From: Candidatus Cottocaccamicrobium excrementipullorum
GTDB lineage: Bacteria; Bacillota; Clostridia; Lachnospirales; Lachnospiraceae
Assembly (NCBI GenBank): GCA_018713255.1
Contig: DVFL01000014.1
Location: forward strand, 25,908-89,907
Direction of reading: 5' to 3'
DNA: 64,000 nt
Under the pieces are notes generated by a model. The model made no database searches and was not told the DNA's origin. It saw nothing but the letters and a program-made list of their open reading frames with translations. The first letter of the stretch is position 1; each line of letters opens with the position of its first letter. Below are positions 16,656 through 24,489 of the stretch, piece after piece. The translations under genes and the position numbers were made by a program.

Positions 16656-16711
16656 ATGAAAATGGAGTGCTTAGCGCCTCGTCACCAGGCTGCATCGCAC
16701 TCCATTTTCAT
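16656..16711 (+). repeat. 15-bp perfect inverted repeat after marR
   Basis: ATGAAAATGGAGTGC (16656-16670) and GCACTCCATTTTCAT (16697-16711) are exact complements around a 26-base loop that contains a small inner stem, GCCT/AGGC. It could end marR transcription, but lacks a T tract of normal length. Part of a 450-base gap without a supportable gene. Confidence 0.6.
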
Positions 16712-16764
16712 GGATTCACAAATTCTAATTGCCAGTTAGGTTTGTAAAATTGAAGTTGTCTGCG

Positions 16765-16857
16765 GAAAGAAATCCTTCAAAGGGGTGTGATGGATGTAAT
16801 GCAGTTGGAATTTCATAAAATAAAATCATTCTTTTCCGTCCTTTGAAGGATGCTTTC
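16765..16857 (+). repeat. second long inverted repeat in the marR-prmA gap
   Basis: GAAAG (16765-16769) plus ATCCTTCAAAGG (16772-16783) pairs with CCTTTGAAGGAT (16840-16851) plus CTTTC (16853-16857); the 12-base core is perfect. The loop is 56 bases, AT-rich in its second half. It does not look like a terminator and could be part of a small RNA. Confidence 0.5.
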
Positions 16858-16940
16858 TCGTAGAGCATCTTCATCCGTTCAATAAATTAATGCACCAGGT
16901 TCGAATTTTATTGCATCAGTTAAAAAATTTTTTTTAAAAA

Positions 16941-16992
16941 GTTTTCCGGCGCTTTTCCGGTGCTTGAAAGCGCTGGAAAACTGTGCTATGAT
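16941..16992 (+). promoter_or_regulatory. prmA promoter with an overlapping inverted repeat
   Basis: TTGAAA (16964-16969), a 17-base spacer and TATGAT (16987-16992) preceded by TGC. An inverted repeat, GTTTTCC-G-GCGCTTT against AAAGCGC-T-GGAAAAC (16941-16981), covers the -35 box and could be an operator. Confidence 0.55.
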
Positions 16993-17041
16993 GGGGAATG
17001 TTACTTTGCGGGAATGTCTGCTGATGAGGAGGAAGATGCAG

Positions 17042-17998
17042 ATGAAATGGAAAAAATTTACCCTGACCACCACGGTAGCTGCAGAGGATCTGATCAGCAG
17101 CATGTTGGATGAGATCGGGATTGAAGGAATTGAGATTGAGGACAAGGTGCCTCTCACGGAGAAGGAGACCAAGGGGATGTTTATCGATATTCTCCCAGAC
17201 CTTGGCCCTGATGACGGAACGGCCAGAGTAAGCTTTTACTTAGATGAAGAAGAAAATGTGGAGGAAATGCTGGCTAAGGTAAATGAAGGACTGGATGAGC
17301 TCGCCGATTTTGTGGATCTGGGAGCTCGGACCATCGAGGCTTCAGAGACGGAAGACAAGGATTGGATCAATAACTGGAAGCAGTATTTTAAGCCCTTTAC
17401 CGTAGACAATATTTTGATTAAGCCCACCTGGGAAGAGATTCCTCCGGAGCATGAAGGAAAGCTGCTGATTCAGATTGATCCCGGCACAGCCTTTGGAACC
17501 GGCATGCATGAAACGACTCAGCTGTGCATCCGTCAGCTTCAGAAGTATGTAAATGAGGAAAGTCTGGTGCTGGACGTGGGAACGGGAAGCGGCATTCTGG
17601 GAATTGCGGCCTTAAAACTGGGAGCCAAAGAAGTATGGGGAACGGATCTGGATGAGAACGCCATCACTGCAGTAGGAGAGAATCTGGCATCTAACCAGAT
17701 TTCACCGGACCGGTTCCATGTGCTTCAGGGAAATATTATTGACGATCCTGCTGTTAAGGACTGGGCAGGCTATGACAAGTATGATCTGGTAACCGCCAAT
17801 ATTCTGGCGCCGGTGATTATTCTCCTTCAGAAGGAAATTCCTGTCCATCTGAAAAAGGGAGGAATATTCATTACTTCAGGCATTATTAACACCAAGGAAA
17901 AAGAGGTGCTGGATGCTTTTGCCGCCAACGACCAGCTGGAAGTGGTAGAAGTCAACCATCAAGGAGACTGGGTGAACGTAACGGCCAGAAAGCGTTAA
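17042..17998 (+). CDS. prmA: ribosomal protein L11 methyltransferase
   Basis: About 318 residues from ATG 17042, which has GAGGAGG nine bases upstream; an ATG at 17036 is too close to that site. The first ~110 residues are the L11-binding domain. The methyltransferase domain shows IDPGTAFGTGMHETTQLC, LDVGTGSGILGIAALKLG (SAM site), GTDLDENA and TANILAPV, all PrmA hallmarks. It trimethylates ribosomal protein L11 in the cytosol. It heads a run with rsmE, a cysteine desulfurase and thiI, a common clostridial order. Confidence 0.93.
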   Translation: MKWKKFTLTTTVAAEDLISSMLDEIGIEGIEIEDKVPLTEKETKGMFIDILPDLGPDDGTARVSFYLDEEENVEEMLAKVNEGLDELADFVDLGARTIEASETEDKDWINNWKQYFKPFTVDNILIKPTWEEIPPEHEGKLLIQIDPGTAFGTGMHETTQLCIRQLQKYVNEESLVLDVGTGSGILGIAALKLGAKEVWGTDLDENAITAVGENLASNQISPDRFHVLQGNIIDDPAVKDWAGYDKYDLVTANILAPVIILLQKEIPVHLKKGGIFITSGIINTKEKEVLDAFAANDQLEVVEVNHQGDWVNVTARKR

Positions 17999-18030
17999 GA
18001 ATATCCGGCAGCTAAAGGTAAGGAGAAAGG

Positions 18031-18789
18031 ATGCATCATTTTTTTACGGCTCCAGAAGAGATTTGCCGGGAGCAGGGACAAGTGCGGATTACAGGCACGG
18101 ATGTTAATCATATTCGGAACGTGCTGAGAATGGGAGCGGGCCAGGAAATTCTGGTCAGCGATGGAACGGGAAAGGATTACCGGTGCAGAATCTGCAGCAT
18201 GGACAAGGAACAGGTGGAAGCGCAGATTCTGGAGGAGTGTCCGGGCAGGGAACTGGGAGCGAAGATTACCTTGTACCAGGGCCTTCCCAAAAGTGATAAA
18301 ATGGAGCTGATTATTCAGAAGGCGGTGGAGCTTGGCGCTGCCCGGATTGTGCCGGTGGCTACCCGGAACGCAGTGGTCCGCCTGGAGGGCAAGAAAGAAG
18401 AAGGGAAAATCAAACGGTGGCGGGCCATTGCAGAGAGCGCGGCTAAACAGTCCATGAGAAGCATGATCCCTGAGGTTACCTCAGTGATGAGATTTGAAGA
18501 GGCGGTGAGCGAGGCAGAGGGAAGTCTGGGATTTTTTGCCTATGAGAACCAAAAGGGCATGAAGGAGACGGAGGCTTTGCTGAGTCAGATAAAGGCTGGA
18601 AGAGACGTGAGCGTTTTTATCGGTCCCGAAGGAGGATTTGATCCGGAAGAGGCCGCCTGTGCCCGGGAGAGGGGATTAAGCCCTGTGTCCTTGGGAAAGC
18701 GGATTCTTAGAACTGAAACGGCAGGTTTGGCCCTTCTTTCTATGATTATGCTCCGGCTGGAAGTGGAAGAGGAACGGAAAGATGGATAA
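18031..18789 (+). CDS. rsmE: 16S rRNA m3U1498 methyltransferase
   Basis: 252 residues of the SPOUT class. N-terminal PUA-like part with VNHIRNVLRMGAGQEILVSD. C-terminal knot with FIGPEGGFDPEEAACARERG, then LGKRILRTETAGLALLSMI, the RsmE signature. It methylates N3 of U1498 in 16S rRNA. The start has an AAGGAGAAAGG site, and its end overlaps the cysteine desulfurase by 8 bases. Confidence 0.93.
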   Translation: MHHFFTAPEEICREQGQVRITGTDVNHIRNVLRMGAGQEILVSDGTGKDYRCRICSMDKEQVEAQILEECPGRELGAKITLYQGLPKSDKMELIIQKAVELGAARIVPVATRNAVVRLEGKKEEGKIKRWRAIAESAAKQSMRSMIPEVTSVMRFEEAVSEAEGSLGFFAYENQKGMKETEALLSQIKAGRDVSVFIGPEGGFDPEEAACARERGLSPVSLGKRILRTETAGLALLSMIMLRLEVEEERKDG

Positions 18790-19945
18790 AATGGAAGTAT
18801 ATTTAGATAACTCCGCCACCACCAGGGTAATGGACAGCGTGGCGGAACTGATGGTTAAGGTGATGCGGGAGGATTACGGCAATCCTTCCTCCAAACACCG
18901 GATGGGGATGAAAGCAGAACAGTATATCAAAGAAGCCAGAGCTGCCATTGCCAAAACGCTGAAGGTGCAGGATAAGGAAATCATTTTTACCTCAGGGGGA
19001 ACGGAATCCAACAATATGGCCTTAATCGGTGCTGCAATGGCCAACCAGAGGGCAGGGCGGCATATAATCACCACCAGGATCGAGCATGCGTCGGTTTATC
19101 AGCCCTTAGCGTTTCTGGAAAGCCAGGGATTTTCAGTAACTTACCTGGGAGTGGATCAAGACGGACATATTTCCCTGAAAGAGCTGGAAGAGAGTCTTCG
19201 GCCTGATACTATCCTTGTTTCTATCATGTATGTGAACAATGAAATCGGCGCAGTGGAGCCGGTGGAGGAGATCGGGAGAATCATCAAGGAGAAAAATCCG
19301 GGAACCTTATTCCATGTGGATGGGATTCAGGCTTATGGAAAATATGAGATCCGGCCTAAACGCCAGCATATTGACCTGCTCAGCGTCAGCGGCCATAAGA
19401 TTCACGGCCCAAAGGGCGTGGGATTTTTGTATATTCAGGAAAAGGCCAAGGTGCGCCCCATTCTCTTTGGCGGCGGGCAGCAGCGGGATATGCGTTCCGG
19501 CACGGAGAATGTTCCGGGAGCGGCAGGCCTTGGCCTGGCGGCAAAAGAGATTTACCAGAATCTGGGAGAACGGATCAGCCATATGAGAGAGCTGAAAGAT
19601 TATTTTATTGATCAGGTGGAAAAACTTCCTGGAGTGGTGGTCAACAGCCGCAAAGGAGAAGAAGGAGCTCCGCAGATTATCAGCGTCAGCTTTCAGGGGG
19701 TGCGCAGCGAAGTGCTGCTTCATGCCTTGGAGGATAAAGGAATTTATGTGTCCAGCGGTTCCGCCTGTTCTTCTAATCATCCGGCGATCAGCGGCACGTT
19801 GAAAGCGGTGGGAGTGAAGAAAGAGCTGCTGGATTCTACTCTGCGGTTCAGTCTGGGCATGGAGAACACCAGAGAAGAGCTGGATTATACTGTGGAGGCG
19901 CTGAAGGAGCTGCTTCCGGTGCTTCGCCGGTATCAGAGAGGATAA
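18782..19945 (+). CDS. cysteine desulfurase (NifS/IscS family)
   Basis: 387 residues of fold-type I PLP enzyme. It starts VYLDNSATTRVM and has TSGGTESNNMAL, the PLP lysine in SVSGHKIHGPKGVG (about residue 205) and the catalytic cysteine in SSGSACSSNHPAISG (about 325). It moves sulfur from cysteine to carrier proteins. Its position before thiI makes delivery of sulfur for tRNA s4U and/or thiamine the likely main job, as with the dedicated desulfurase paired with ThiI in Bacillus. No iscU is adjacent. The start overlaps rsmE. Confidence 0.9.
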   Translation: MDKMEVYLDNSATTRVMDSVAELMVKVMREDYGNPSSKHRMGMKAEQYIKEARAAIAKTLKVQDKEIIFTSGGTESNNMALIGAAMANQRAGRHIITTRIEHASVYQPLAFLESQGFSVTYLGVDQDGHISLKELEESLRPDTILVSIMYVNNEIGAVEPVEEIGRIIKEKNPGTLFHVDGIQAYGKYEIRPKRQHIDLLSVSGHKIHGPKGVGFLYIQEKAKVRPILFGGGQQRDMRSGTENVPGAAGLGLAAKEIYQNLGERISHMRELKDYFIDQVEKLPGVVVNSRKGEEGAPQIISVSFQGVRSEVLLHALEDKGIYVSSGSACSSNHPAISGTLKAVGVKKELLDSTLRFSLGMENTREELDYTVEALKELLPVLRRYQRG

Positions 19946-19977
19946 GCTTAGGTTCATGAAAAAGTGAAAGGAAAAAT

Positions 19978-21159
19978 ATGAAGTATCATTCGTTTTTAAT
20001 TAAATATGCGGAAATAGGAATCAAGGGAAAGAACCGGTATATGTTCGAGGACGCCCTGGTAAAGCAGATCCGTTTTGCCTTAAGCCAGGTGGACGGTGAA
20101 TTTGAAGTGAGCAAGGAGTCCGGACGGATTTATGCCAAGGCCAATGGAGAGTATGACTACGAGGATGCGGTAGAAGCGCTTAAGCGGGTATTCGGCATTT
20201 CCGGAATCTGCCCCATGGTACAGGTGGAGGATCTGGGATTTGAAGAGCTGAAGCGTCAGGTAATCGAATATGTGAATCAGGAATATCCGGAAAAGAATTT
20301 TACCTTCAAGGTAAATGCCAGAAGAGCCAATAAGCAGTATCCCTTAACTTCTGAAGAGATTAACCGGGATCTGGGAGAGGCGCTGCTGGAGGCTTTCCCC
20401 GGACTTTCCGTGGATGTTCATCATCCTCAGGTTATGGTTCATGTAGAAATTCGCAGCCGAATCAATCTGTATTCCCAGATTATTCCCGGTCCGGGAGGAA
20501 TGCCGGTGGGAACCAACGGCAGGGCGATGCTGCTTTTATCCGGCGGTATCGACAGTCCGGTGGCAGGATATATGATTGCTAAGCGTGGCGTAGTGATTGA
20601 AGCAGTGTATTTCCATGCTCCCCCTTATACCAGTGACCGTGCGAAGCAGAAGGTGGTAGATCTGGCGAAGTTAGTGTCCCGATACGCCGGACCCATTAAG
20701 CTTCATGTGGTGAATTTTACAGAGATCCAGCTGTATATTTACGACAAGTGCCCTCATGAGGAGCTGACCATTATTATGCGTCGGTATATGATGCGGATTG
20801 CCCAGATCATTGCCCAGAAGGAGAAATGCCAGGGATTGATTACCGGCGAAAGCATCGGTCAGGTGGCCTCTCAGACGGTACAGTCTCTGGCGGCTACCAA
20901 TGAAGTGTGCACCATGCCTGTGTTCCGGCCGGTAATCGGTTTTGACAAGCAGGAAATTGTGGATATTTCTGAGAAGATCGGCACCTTTGAGACCTCCATT
21001 CAGCCCTTTGAGGATTGCTGCACCATTTTTGTGGCCAAGCATCCGGTGACAAAACCGAACATCAATATGATTCATCGGTCCGAAGAAAAGCTGGCGGAGA
21101 AAATTGAGGAGATGGTAAACACGGCGGTGGAAACGGCGGAAGTGGTGATCTGCCAGTAG
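19978..21159 (+). CDS. thiI: tRNA 4-thiouridine sulfurtransferase ThiI
   Basis: 393 residues. A ferredoxin-like/THUMP region (about 1-170) precedes the PP-loop LLSGGIDSPVAGYMIAKRG (about 182-200), and then LITGESIGQVASQT and a CTMPVFRPVIGFDKQEI segment. It adenylates U8 of tRNA and installs sulfur. It lacks the C-terminal rhodanese domain of the E. coli enzyme, as is normal in Firmicutes. Sulfur probably comes straight from the desulfurase encoded 32 bases upstream. Confidence 0.93.
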   Translation: MKYHSFLIKYAEIGIKGKNRYMFEDALVKQIRFALSQVDGEFEVSKESGRIYAKANGEYDYEDAVEALKRVFGISGICPMVQVEDLGFEELKRQVIEYVNQEYPEKNFTFKVNARRANKQYPLTSEEINRDLGEALLEAFPGLSVDVHHPQVMVHVEIRSRINLYSQIIPGPGGMPVGTNGRAMLLLSGGIDSPVAGYMIAKRGVVIEAVYFHAPPYTSDRAKQKVVDLAKLVSRYAGPIKLHVVNFTEIQLYIYDKCPHEELTIIMRRYMMRIAQIIAQKEKCQGLITGESIGQVASQTVQSLAATNEVCTMPVFRPVIGFDKQEIVDISEKIGTFETSIQPFEDCCTIFVAKHPVTKPNINMIHRSEEKLAEKIEEMVNTAVETAEVVICQ

Positions 21160-21221
21160 CCTTGATAGGCAGCCGCCACGTAACCGTTCGGCGTCCGGCA
21201 TGCTTGTGGGGATGGGAGATG

Positions 21222-21274
21222 AAAAAGGGCAATAGAAAAAGCTGCCAGATCAGCAGCCTCCTATCGCCCTTTTC
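21222..21274. terminator. bidirectional terminator between thiI and the HPr-like gene
   Basis: AAAAGGGCAATAG (21223-21235) pairs with CTATCGCCCTTTT (21261-21273) with one mismatch, and inside it GCTGC (21241-21245) pairs with GCAGC (21253-21257). A and T tracts on the outer sides serve both convergent genes. Confidence 0.75.
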
Positions 21275-21300
21275 CTTACAGATGACGATTCCCTCAGGAA

Positions 21301-21534
21301 TCAGTCGATGATGTATGGGGAAAGCGTATTGAGAATCTCATCGATTCCGCTTTCTGCATGGATGTTCAGATCAATCGGCTTGGACAAATCCAGGCTGAAA
21401 ATCCCCATGATGGACTTGGCATCGATCACATATCTTCCGGATACCAGGTCGAAATCAACGTCGAATTTGGTTAAATCGTTTACGAAAGACTTTACCTTAT
21501 CGATGGAATTTAAGGAAATACGAACAGTCTTCAT
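21301..21534 (-). CDS. HPr-like protein lacking the phospho-acceptor histidine
   Basis: 77 residues, the size of HPr. The second half VIDAKSIMGIFSLDLSKPID matches the HPr segment around Ser46 (normally AKSIMGVMSL), the site of HPr kinase. The N-terminal active loop, normally GLHARPA with His15, is replaced by LNSIDKVKSFVN and has no histidine there. It therefore cannot act in PTS phosphotransfer. It may work like Crh of Bacillus as a regulatory HPr, or only as a structural relative. Single gene with its own AAGGAGG-type site and terminator. Confidence 0.8.
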   Translation of the reverse strand: MKTVRISLNSIDKVKSFVNDLTKFDVDFDLVSGRYVIDAKSIMGIFSLDLSKPIDLNIHAESGIDEILNTLSPYIID

Positions 21535-21679
21535 GTGAATAGCCTCCTTAGGTTATTTTGGTAATGTAAGTATGGAATGTCAGATTCCAGCAGAGTGGTT
21601 AATCTTCTGCTGCTTCCATACTACAAAGATGAGGGCTAAAAGTCAATAGTGAGTTTGCATAAAAGATTGGAGAATTTGT

Positions 21680-23077
21680 ATGAGAAGACGGGCATCCCTT
21701 CATAATCTTGGCTGCAAGGTAAATGCCTATGAAACAGAGGCCATGGAGCAGATGCTGAGGGAGGCGGGATATGAGATTGTTCCCTTCGGTCAGCCGGCGG
21801 ATGTGTGCATTATCAACACCTGCTCTGTCACCAATGTGGCGGATAAAAAATCCCGGCAGATGCTTCACCGGGCTCGGGCCAAAAATCCTGATGCCGTGGT
21901 GGTGGCGGCAGGATGCTATGTCCAGGCGGCCGCCCAGAAGCTTCAGCAGGATGGCGCAGTGGATATTATTATCGGAAACAACCGAAAGAAAGAACTGATA
22001 GAGATTCTTGAAGCGTATTTTCAGGAGCATGGTTTGTTGGCAGAGAAGGAAGCAGCGGAAAGCTATGTGACGGACATCGGAAAAGAGCAGGATTATGAGG
22101 AGCTTCACATCAGCCAGGTGGCGGAGCATACCAGAGCGTTTATCAAAGTGCAGGACGGGTGCAACCAGTTCTGCAGCTACTGCATTATCCCTTATACCAG
22201 GGGGAGAGTGAGGAGCCGGCGTCCAGAAGCTGTGGAAGAAGAAGTGAGAGAGCTGGCAAAAAAAGGCTATGGAGAAGTGGTGCTTACAGGAATTCATTTA
22301 AGCTCCTACGGCATAGATTTTTTGCGTAAGGAGGGAGGAGAGGCGGACTGGGTGGAGAAGGACTTAGGCAGACCAGGAGCGCCTCTCCTGGATTTGATCC
22401 GCCGGATTCATCAGATTCCTGAGGTGAAGCGAATTCGCCTGGGTTCTTTAGAACCAAGAGTGGTGACAGAGGAATTTGCCCGAGAAGCGGCGTCCCTGCC
22501 CAAGCTCTGCCCCCATTTTCATTTGTCTCTCCAGAGCGGATGTGAAGAAACCTTAAAGCGGATGAACCGCCATTATACGCCGGAGGAATATTTGGAGTGC
22601 TGCAGGCGGCTTCGGCGGCATTTTCATGATCCGGCCATTACCACAGATGTGATTGTAGGATTTCCTGGAGAAACCGAAGAGGAATTCCAGGAAAGCCGGG
22701 ATTTTCTAAAACAGGTGCAGTTTTATGAGATGCATGTGTTTAAGTTTTCCAGAAGAGGGGGCACCAGGGCCGACCGGATGGAAAATCAGGTTCCGGAAGA
22801 GATAAAGACCAGAAGAAGTGAAGAGCTGTTGGCGCTTGAGAAAGAAATGTCTGAGGCTTACCGGGAAAAATTTCTGGGGAAGGAAAATCAGGTGCTGCTG
22901 GAAGAGCCGGTGCAGATCGGCGGCCGGATGTATATGACCGGGTACACCAGAGAATATATTCGGATGGCCATCAGCTTTGAAGAGCTGGAACGGCGGGGCA
23001 TTTCCCCGGAAAAAGGAATCATTATTTCCGGCCGGGCAGGGGGCATGATGAGCCCTGATCTGGTAGAATTTTTATAA
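21680..23077 (+). CDS. mtaB: tRNA t6A37 methylthiotransferase MtaB
   Basis: 465 residues of the radical-SAM methylthiotransferase family. The N-terminal cluster domain has HNLGCKVNAYETEAM, INTCSVTNVADKKSRQ and AAGCYVQ. The radical-SAM core has the CXXXCXXC motif as GCNQFCSYCIIPYTRGRVRS (about 157-176). A TRAM-like domain ends it. It converts t6A to ms2t6A at tRNA position 37. The CKVNAYET start separates it from MiaB. It is monocistronic or the last gene before the hairpin at 23088. Confidence 0.93.
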   Translation: MRRRASLHNLGCKVNAYETEAMEQMLREAGYEIVPFGQPADVCIINTCSVTNVADKKSRQMLHRARAKNPDAVVVAAGCYVQAAAQKLQQDGAVDIIIGNNRKKELIEILEAYFQEHGLLAEKEAAESYVTDIGKEQDYEELHISQVAEHTRAFIKVQDGCNQFCSYCIIPYTRGRVRSRRPEAVEEEVRELAKKGYGEVVLTGIHLSSYGIDFLRKEGGEADWVEKDLGRPGAPLLDLIRRIHQIPEVKRIRLGSLEPRVVTEEFAREAASLPKLCPHFHLSLQSGCEETLKRMNRHYTPEEYLECCRRLRRHFHDPAITTDVIVGFPGETEEEFQESRDFLKQVQFYEMHVFKFSRRGGTRADRMENQVPEEIKTRRSEELLALEKEMSEAYREKFLGKENQVLLEEPVQIGGRMYMTGYTREYIRMAISFEELERRGISPEKGIIISGRAGGMMSPDLVEFL

Positions 23078-23087
23078 CGTTTCTGGA

Positions 23088-23130
23088 CCGGCAAAGATTT
23101 GCCCTGTTGGGGACCTTATCTTTCTGCCGG
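23088..23130 (+). terminator. probable terminator hairpin after mtaB
   Basis: CCGGCA-AAGAT (23088-23098) pairs with ATCTT-TC-TGCCGG (23118-23130) with a two-base bulge. Only a short T run (CCTTTAG) follows, so termination strength is uncertain. Confidence 0.4.
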
Positions 23131-23244
23131 GCCTTTAGCAGGATAAGAAGCATTGGATGGGGATCTGATGTGAGAATTTATGAAAATATGTTCTTGCCGA
23201 AACAGTATTTATGGTTTAGAATAAGATAGAATAGTGATAAGGAC

Positions 23245-23514
23245 GTGATGAAGATGGGCGATATGCATGACACGCAGTTTATAACTCTCCAGGAGAATAC
23301 GGCCAACGCCGCTCAGGTTCTGGAACAGGTTTATATTGCCCTGACGGAGAAAGGGTATAACCCTGTAAATCAGATTGTTGGTTATATTATGTCAGGAGAT
23401 CCCACGTATATTACCAGCCACAAGAACGCCAGAAGCCTGATTATGAAGGTGGAACGTGATGAGCTTCTGGAAGAGCTGATGGCGGTATATATCGAGACGA
23501 AACTGAAAAAATAA
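23245..23514 (+). CDS. ireB: IreB family regulatory phosphoprotein (DUF965)
   Basis: 89 residues. [20 protein letters not shown] and [15 protein letters not shown] are the signature of IreB/YrzL. In Enterococcus IreB is phosphorylated by the PASTA kinase IreK and affects cephalosporin tolerance. N-terminal threonines ([10 protein letters not shown]) could be the phosphorylation sites here. It stands before ruvX, as in most Firmicutes. Two nearby start codons exist (23245 and later in-frame ATGs); the first is kept. Confidence 0.9.
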   Translation: MMKMGDMHDTQFITLQENTANAAQVLEQVYIALTEKGYNPVNQIVGYIMSGDPTYITSHKNARSLIMKVERDELLEELMAVYIETKLKK

Positions 23515-23607
23515 TCAGACTTCCCGGCTGAATTGCCGGCGAAGGACGAATACCGTGATAAGAGGCTTTCGCAAGAGGCTGGAAGCTGCATAAGAAAAGA
23601 CACAAAT

Positions 23608-23634
23608 CAGTTGGCGTTGAGCCAACTGGTTTTG
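23608..23634 (+). terminator. hairpin between ireB and ruvX
   Basis: CAGTTGGC (23608-23615), loop GTTGA, GCCAACTG (23621-23628), then GTTTTG. It could be a leaky terminator that lowers ruvX expression relative to ireB. A smaller CCGGC/GCCGG hairpin sits at about 23524-23539. Confidence 0.5.
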
Positions 23635-23663
23635 TTGTGGGAAAATTTCAACGGGAGATGGGA

Positions 23664-24125
23664 ATGCGAATACTGGGATTGGATTACGGATCAAAGACAG
23701 TAGGAGTGGCGGTCAGCGACCCTCTGGGAATTACCGCTCAGGGAGTGGAGACAATTTCGCGGAAAAATGAAGATAAGCTGCGCCAGACCTGCGCCAGGAT
23801 TCAGGAATTGATCCAGGAATATGAGATTACAGCGTTGGTTTTAGGGTATCCTAAGAATATGAACAACACCGAAGGGGAACGGGCCAGAAAAACGGAAGAG
23901 TTCCAGGCGATGCTGATGAGGCGTACTGGTCTTCCGGTGATTCTCTGGGACGAGCGGCTGAGCACCCGTTCGGCTGAGCGTATTTTGATGGAAAGCGGTG
24001 TCAGACGAGAGAATCGAAAAGCGGTAATTGACAAGATTGCAGCTGTCTTCATCCTGCAGAGCTATTTGGACAGCCTGGCGATCAGGCGGAATGAACGAGG
24101 AGAAGAAAAGGATAATGAGCAGTGA
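23664..24125 (+). CDS. ruvX: RuvX/YqgF pre-16S rRNA nuclease, Holliday junction resolvase-like
   Basis: About 153 residues from the ATG at 23664 (23658 is an equally possible start; an upstream extension to 23637 reads through the hairpin tail and is less likely). [21 protein letters not shown] carries the first RNase H-fold aspartate; [27 protein letters not shown] and [14 protein letters not shown] supply the rest of the family pattern. YqgF matures the 5' end of 16S rRNA in E. coli. It overlaps the DUF1292 gene by 11 bases. Confidence 0.88.
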   Translation: MRILGLDYGSKTVGVAVSDPLGITAQGVETISRKNEDKLRQTCARIQELIQEYEITALVLGYPKNMNNTEGERARKTEEFQAMLMRRTGLPVILWDERLSTRSAERILMESGVRRENRKAVIDKIAAVFILQSYLDSLAIRRNERGEEKDNEQ

Positions 24126-24393
24126 AGAGAAGATCACCCTTCAGACGGAGGAGGGGGAGTTTCTGGATTTTTTCGTGGTAGAAGAGACGAGACTGGCAGG
24201 GGTGAATTATCTGCTGGTAACGGATGAAGAGGACGAGAATGAAGACGGAGAGTGCTACATTCTGCGGGATACTTCTGCTCCGGAGGATGCGGAGGCTGCC
24301 TATGAATTTGTAGAAGACGAACAAGAGTTAGAAAATTTATTTCAGATTTTTGCCCAGCTGTTGGACGATGCGGACGTGGAGCTGCAAAAGTAA
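24115..24393 (+). CDS. DUF1292 family protein
   Basis: 92 residues, strongly acidic (EEDENEDGE and [12 protein letters not shown]). The sequence [20 protein letters not shown], then [10 protein letters not shown], is typical of DUF1292 (YrzB). It accompanies ireB and ruvX across Firmicutes, with no known activity. I start it at ATG 24115, inside the end of ruvX. An AGGAGAAGAAAAGG site precedes it. Confidence 0.85.
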   Translation: MSSEEKITLQTEEGEFLDFFVVEETRLAGVNYLLVTDEEDENEDGECYILRDTSAPEDAEAAYEFVEDEQELENLFQIFAQLLDDADVELQK

Positions 24394-24401
24394 CCTTCAT
24401 T

Positions 24402-24442
24402 GCCGCCAGACCATATTCGGTCAGCCCCGAAAGTCTGGCGGC
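24402..24442 (+). terminator. hairpin before the RNase J gene
   Basis: GCCGCCAGAC (24402-24411) and GTCTGGCGGC (24433-24442) are perfect complements around a 21-base loop, followed by GCACTTTTAC. It may terminate the ireB group or mark an RNA processing site in the rnj leader. Confidence 0.5.
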
Positions 24443-24489
24443 GCACTTTTACAGCAGCTTAGTTGGGCAGAATAAACGGAGGTAAGAGA

